Positions 60,368 through 64,000 of a DNA stretch of 64,000 nucleotides are shown in pieces; the first letter of the stretch is position 1, and each line of letters opens with the position of its first letter. The stretch is from Diphasiastrum complanatum (taxonomy: Eukaryota; Streptophyta; Lycopodiopsida; Lycopodiales; Lycopodiaceae): NCBI GenBank assembly GCA_029204225.1, contig CM055095.1, positions 65,782,250 to 65,846,249 on the forward strand, in the 5' to 3' direction. The position numbers and the translations under genes were made by a program. A model generated the notes under the pieces. That model had not been told where the DNA came from, did no database searches, and saw only the letters and a list, made by a program, of their open reading frames with translations.

Positions 60368-62734
60368 TCAGCACAGAAAGAAGAAGAAGCCTCTTGAAAC
60401 AAGGGAGAGACAGCGACGGACAGCACGAGGGCAACGTGCCATCCCCAGCACAGGTCTGAAAACAAACAGAACTGCAAGGAGAAGCAGCACGCAGGAAGGA
60501 TCTTGGAGACGTCAAAGAAGTGCAGGGAGAGTGATGGAAGAGCTCACAGGTGACGGAATAATTCACGAGCAAGAGAACTCTCGACTCAGCCATGCTGTAG
60601 TAAGCGATGGCGCTCAGCGAAGGAAAAAATTCACAAGCGATGGAATTCAGCTATTTGAGTGCCGATATCCTGTACCGATGAGCTATTTTCAAGAGGAGGA
60701 TTCTGTAACTGAAGCCGCCCGCGGTTGCAATGCTTTGCTCCCACAGCAGTTGAATATGGCAGCGCATCTATTCATTACAGAATCTCAGGATCTGCCATTT
60801 CCGTATCTCCATCACCCAAATTTTCTTGGAAAAACAGAAAATGGTTTGGAGCTTCTTGCGCGGGCACAAATTTTCAACAAACATCGACTTGCTCTTAGGC
60901 ATGAACACCTCCAGGAGTAGCCATAGCAAGGAAGAAGGATGAAAAGTTTCTCCCCATTGCGCTTCTTCAGAAAAGATCACAAAACCACGCTTATGTCTTC
61001 CTTGCAAAACCTACTCCGACCGAAACAGCCAGAGTCTGCGAGCGATGGAGGCATCAAGACACCAAACACGAACAATAATCCTCGCAGCCTTGAGCAGAGA
61101 TATCATTTTCCATCAAAGGACTCTGCTGAACAATCTGCTTCACTTGAATGGTTGCGATACCTCTAAATGCAGCAAAAAGACGACTTCAGCCTCTCACCTA
61201 ACGCTCCTTCATCCATAAAATGGTACGACAAATCAAACAACAGAAGATTGGAGAATGGTGCAGAGAGATCATGGCCTCGATCCTCAGCCAAAAAACATTT
61301 CCGCAAAGAAGAAGTGCAAGGATTCATCATCATCCATGCCATCTCTTTCTCCTTTAGCATCGAATTAGCAGCAGAGCAGGAACAAAAAATATCAAAAGCA
61401 GCAACACCAGCAGGAGGAAGGGCATCGAGCCCGCACATCCTTGCAATACAAAGTCCGCGAGCGCGAGACAGACTGATGGATGTATCAATTTGACAGTCAC
61501 ATGCGCATATGTATACTTTTCCATTTATCAAACATCAAATCAGAACCCCCTATTATAATGCAAATATACACTCCACAATACTAAAGCTCCATTATTGGAC
61601 ATCCTTGGAATACAAATTAGATATAGAGATAAAGATTTCTCATTAAAAGTGTCACATGCACATATGTGTAGTCTCCAATTTATCAAACATCAAATCAGAA
61701 CCCTGGATTTTAATGCATATCTCCACAATACGTCACATAGCTTATTGTATTTGAGAAAAGAAGTTGAACTTCGACAGAGGACAAAATTGTAAACATGATG
61801 GCGCTCATCATTCCAAGGTAATCTAGATTTTTAACCAGTATTTTATCGCACATCCATCCATCACTCTATCCATAAATAACTAAGATCCATTCCTCCATCG
61901 CTAAGAGGAATTGAATTGATAAAGCTGTATTTTAGATCTTCGTAGATAGAGTGAAGGATATGGATCCGAAGTGTTCATTAACCACGAAAACATTTGTTGC
62001 ATACACATCTGTGAGGACAGGCGGTCTATGAAAAAAAGATTCACGCTACTGCGATTTGTCAGACAGTTAAGTAATGCTGGAATTTGCAAGAAAAGTATTG
62101 CTGGAATTTGCATAAAGTGTTAGATTTGATCTATTTGTGAGCAAATCTAAGAAGTATCTGATCAGTCTCTACATGACTACATCATAGATCAATCAATTTG
62201 AGGCGTTCATCAGAAGAATGTTTTCGCGGCGCCTTCAAATAATTATGCAATAATTTAAGTCTCTTTCAAAAAACCATAAATCAGAGGACGAAAGTGAAAC
62301 CTCTCCAAAAAAAATTTCCCTGTAAACCTGATCGTGAAAGAATACTGTAGGACGCATTTTATCTAACAGATCATGAACAATGCTAATCTCAGCAAATCGA
62401 CTGCATCTGAGAAGTAGCTAAAAATAAGGAGTCATCGAAATCGATTCCGGAAATGTTTAAGAAGTTCCTAAGGTGAATTAGGCAGGGAAAGATTCTAAAG
62501 TCAGAGGAACATAATCCTTGATTAACATGAATATCGGCTTTTCCTTGAGCAAGATAGTTCAGACTTCTCGGAGTTAACGTGCCTGCAGTGCTAGCTTTGT
62601 AGTCACGAGCACCGTTCGAGTACTAGTCGCTCTATTATCTGCACCTCAAGAAGTCTTTAAACTGACCTGCTCAGTCGAGCCGAATCAAGGTTATAAGCGG
62701 AATAGTGCAGGGACGTTTGGGCAGTCAGCAGTCA
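60368..62734. other. Unassigned stretch with short open frames
   Basis: Plus-strand frames at 60531-60920 (129 codons), 60939-61166 and 61167-61493 follow one another, but none shows a motif I recognise. Minus-strand frames overlap them. It could hold exons of an unknown gene or nothing. A direct repeat at 61.5-61.7 kb is listed separately. Confidence 0.3.
61497..61731. repeat. Direct repeat of ~80 bp with 155-bp period
   Basis: 61497-61581 and 61652-61731 share TCACATG(C/-)..CATATGT, TTTATCAAACATCAAATCAG and CTCCACAATAC. They differ by small substitutions and indels. Confidence 0.85.
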
Positions 62735-63585
62735 CTAGTCTGTCGTTAACTGTGAAATTTTGCCTTCTTCCGCTGCAAGCCGTTGTTCTGAAACTCTCAA
62801 CCAGATACATACAGCAGTAAAACTTAATATAAGCTCAGCATGCCGCTTCCAAGGCCGATTCCGACAATTCCAACCACAGAAAGATTGTGCTGTCTGGGAG
62901 GCGGAAGTGGATAACCATACAACTTCTTGTTCCCCATGAAAGAAGTCGTGTTAAACCTTGGTCCAGTTGAAGAATTGGCCAGTGAGATGGGAATAGGCCC
63001 GGATAGATCATTGTCGGAAACGTCAAACACTCTCAGCCTTTGCAAATATCCTAGGCCGACAGGGATCGGGCCTGTTAAACCATTCTTATGAAGGTCTAAA
63101 ACATTCAAGTAGGTACAATTGGTGAGAGCATCAGGTATCGCTCCTGAAAATCCATTCAAAGAGAGGTTTAGCGTTGAGAGAAGCAGAAGATTTCCAAGCC
63201 CTAGTTGAATTTCTCCTTTCAGATTATTGTCAGAAAAATCCACCAAGCTTACAAAACTGCAATTTGAAATGGCGGATGAGATAATTCCTCCAAGGCCTTT
63301 GCTACTCAGCTGAATGGAATAAACCCTGTTTTCATTGCAGGTGATTCCGGTCAAAGTGCTCCAGGATTGATTGAAGCAGGGACTGAGAAGATCCTTGCTG
63401 TTCCAAGAAGCCAGCGATCCCTGTGTATCTTGCAGATCTTCATTCAGGCCCGTGAGACACGCTCCATCATCACCTCCCTTCTGTGCGCATCCACAATCAA
63501 CAAATACCAAAATGATGATGACTTCAACAATTTTACGGCAGGAAAACCACCTCCAACTGCGCCAACCTCCCAATACATGCGCCAT
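62735..63585 (-). pseudogene. BIR-like LRR receptor, truncated and frameshifted
   Basis: The N-terminus has a signal peptide (VEVIIILVFVDCGCA, about 21-34), an LRR N-cap (CLTGLNEDLQDTQGSLASWN, ITCNENRVYSIQL) and about five leucine-rich repeats to residue 203. SNCTYLNVLDL-type and LSGPIPISLAN sequences, and the order, match plant BIR-type (BAK1-interacting) receptors. The C-cap LCG reads LYG. The membrane segment begins VVGIVGIGLGSGML and stops after SLY; one base lost near 62830 puts the rest (FTAVCIWLRV) in another frame, which ends at 62735. No juxtamembrane or kinase sequence follows. BIR proteins regulate co-receptor kinases at the plasma membrane; this copy could at most yield an ectodomain. 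Confidence 0.8.
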
Positions 63586-64000
63586 TGCAGCTCAGATCCT
63601 GTTGCTAGAGATCTCTTCCTCTTTCGCCATGTACTCACTCACTCTCCGTCTCTCTCTCTCTTGTTAAACACGGTTTAAGGACCCGTTGAATAGTTAATTA
63701 AGGTTTTATCTAGGGATATCGTACTACAAATCAAAAAAACATATGAATTCGTTCTTTCAAGGATTATAATATGTCAGCGGAATTCGTAAAAGGAATGCTA
63801 TCAGCTGATTTAACAAGCCAAAGAAGACGGATGATGGAACTCTAGAAATATCAATCAAAGTCGTGTTTCATTGGGACCCATGGAACCTTTTTATATTATC
63901 AGATTTTGGCGGCTAGCTCTTAATATCTGGAGAGGTTGGTTGCATGCAATTGCCGCACACCCATTTATACTAGTAAGTTGGTTTGATGCAAATGCATGTG
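63586..64000. other. Upstream flank of the LRR pseudogene
   Basis: Expected promoter/leader side of the minus-strand gene. A CT-rich leader-like stretch (TCTCTCTCTC) lies near 63650. No clear TATA box or other gene seen. Confidence 0.4.

Noticed and set aside
60531-61493. Three successive plus-strand frames as exons of one gene
   Set aside because: No recognisable domain and no convincing splice sites; minus-strand frames of similar length overlap them.

Overview
The window reads as nuclear DNA of a land plant: AT-rich, repeat-dominated, with intron-bearing pseudogenes, plant-type Ty1/copia and Ty3/gypsy polyproteins, a Helitron, and plant-specific families (an ARM-repeat protein and a BIR-like LRR receptor). 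The very long GA/CT tracts and sparse genes suggest a large genome. I cannot name the species; a seed-free plant or gymnosperm is only a guess. Just one gene looks intact: a single-exon ARM-repeat protein (11601-13298, +). A second host-type gene, a BIR-like LRR receptor (62735-63585, -), is frameshifted in its membrane segment and lacks its kinase. Two degenerate, intron-bearing copies of a DNA-methyltransferase-like gene sit at 35080-35640 (-) and 54339-54837 (+).

Layout. 0-3 kb: 3' end of a CACTA/En-Spm-like transposon. 4-9.4 kb: gypsy integrase/chromodomain and Gag debris. 10.4-13.5 kb: the ARM gene with a MYB-core-rich upstream region. 14.2-16.3 kb: gypsy RT/RNase H/integrase cut by an LTR-like repeat that recurs at 49.4 kb. 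17.2-22.4 kb: a ~660-bp inverted repeat (LTR-like arms in opposite orientation) enclosing copia debris, TTTCG repeats and A/C-rich DNA. 23.5-26.2 kb (-): a gypsy-type Gag whose long acidic N-terminal region carries two ubiquitin-interacting-motif cores. 26.3-26.8 kb: copia RT/RNase H. 27.9-29.9 kb: a second CACTA-like end with a DUF4216-type gene and an array of CCACGCGTGGC-like motifs. 30.4-35 kb: a copia element with a complete 5' LTR, PBS, gag, pol and PPT but only 82 bp of 3' LTR. 36.2-36.6 kb: copia zinc knuckle/protease.

37.7-44.4 kb (-): a decayed autonomous Helitron with recognisable Rep (HUH) and PIF1-type helicase blocks. Its apparent 3' terminus (hairpin plus CTAG) abuts a TA microsatellite, and its 3' non-coding part holds a GA-based minisatellite array. 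44.6-46.9 kb (-): copia gag/protease, PBS and LTR region. 46.95-48.4 kb (-): LINE remnant. 48.5-53.96 kb (+): a rearranged gypsy element with RT, RNase H, integrase, PPT and 3' LTR. 54.96-58.3 kb (-): an L1-type LINE with endonuclease, RT and zf-RVT pieces. 58.3-59.8 kb (-): 5' LTR, PBS and gag start of a second copy of the 30-kb copia family. 59.96-60.37 kb: a hAT-like MITE with near-perfect 8-bp target duplication.

The window therefore has no gene pathway. It is a nested transposon landscape around one working gene, and the main novelty candidates are the UIM-bearing Gag, the methyltransferase-like paralogues, the two CACTA-like ends and the Helitron terminus with its satellite-rich tail.
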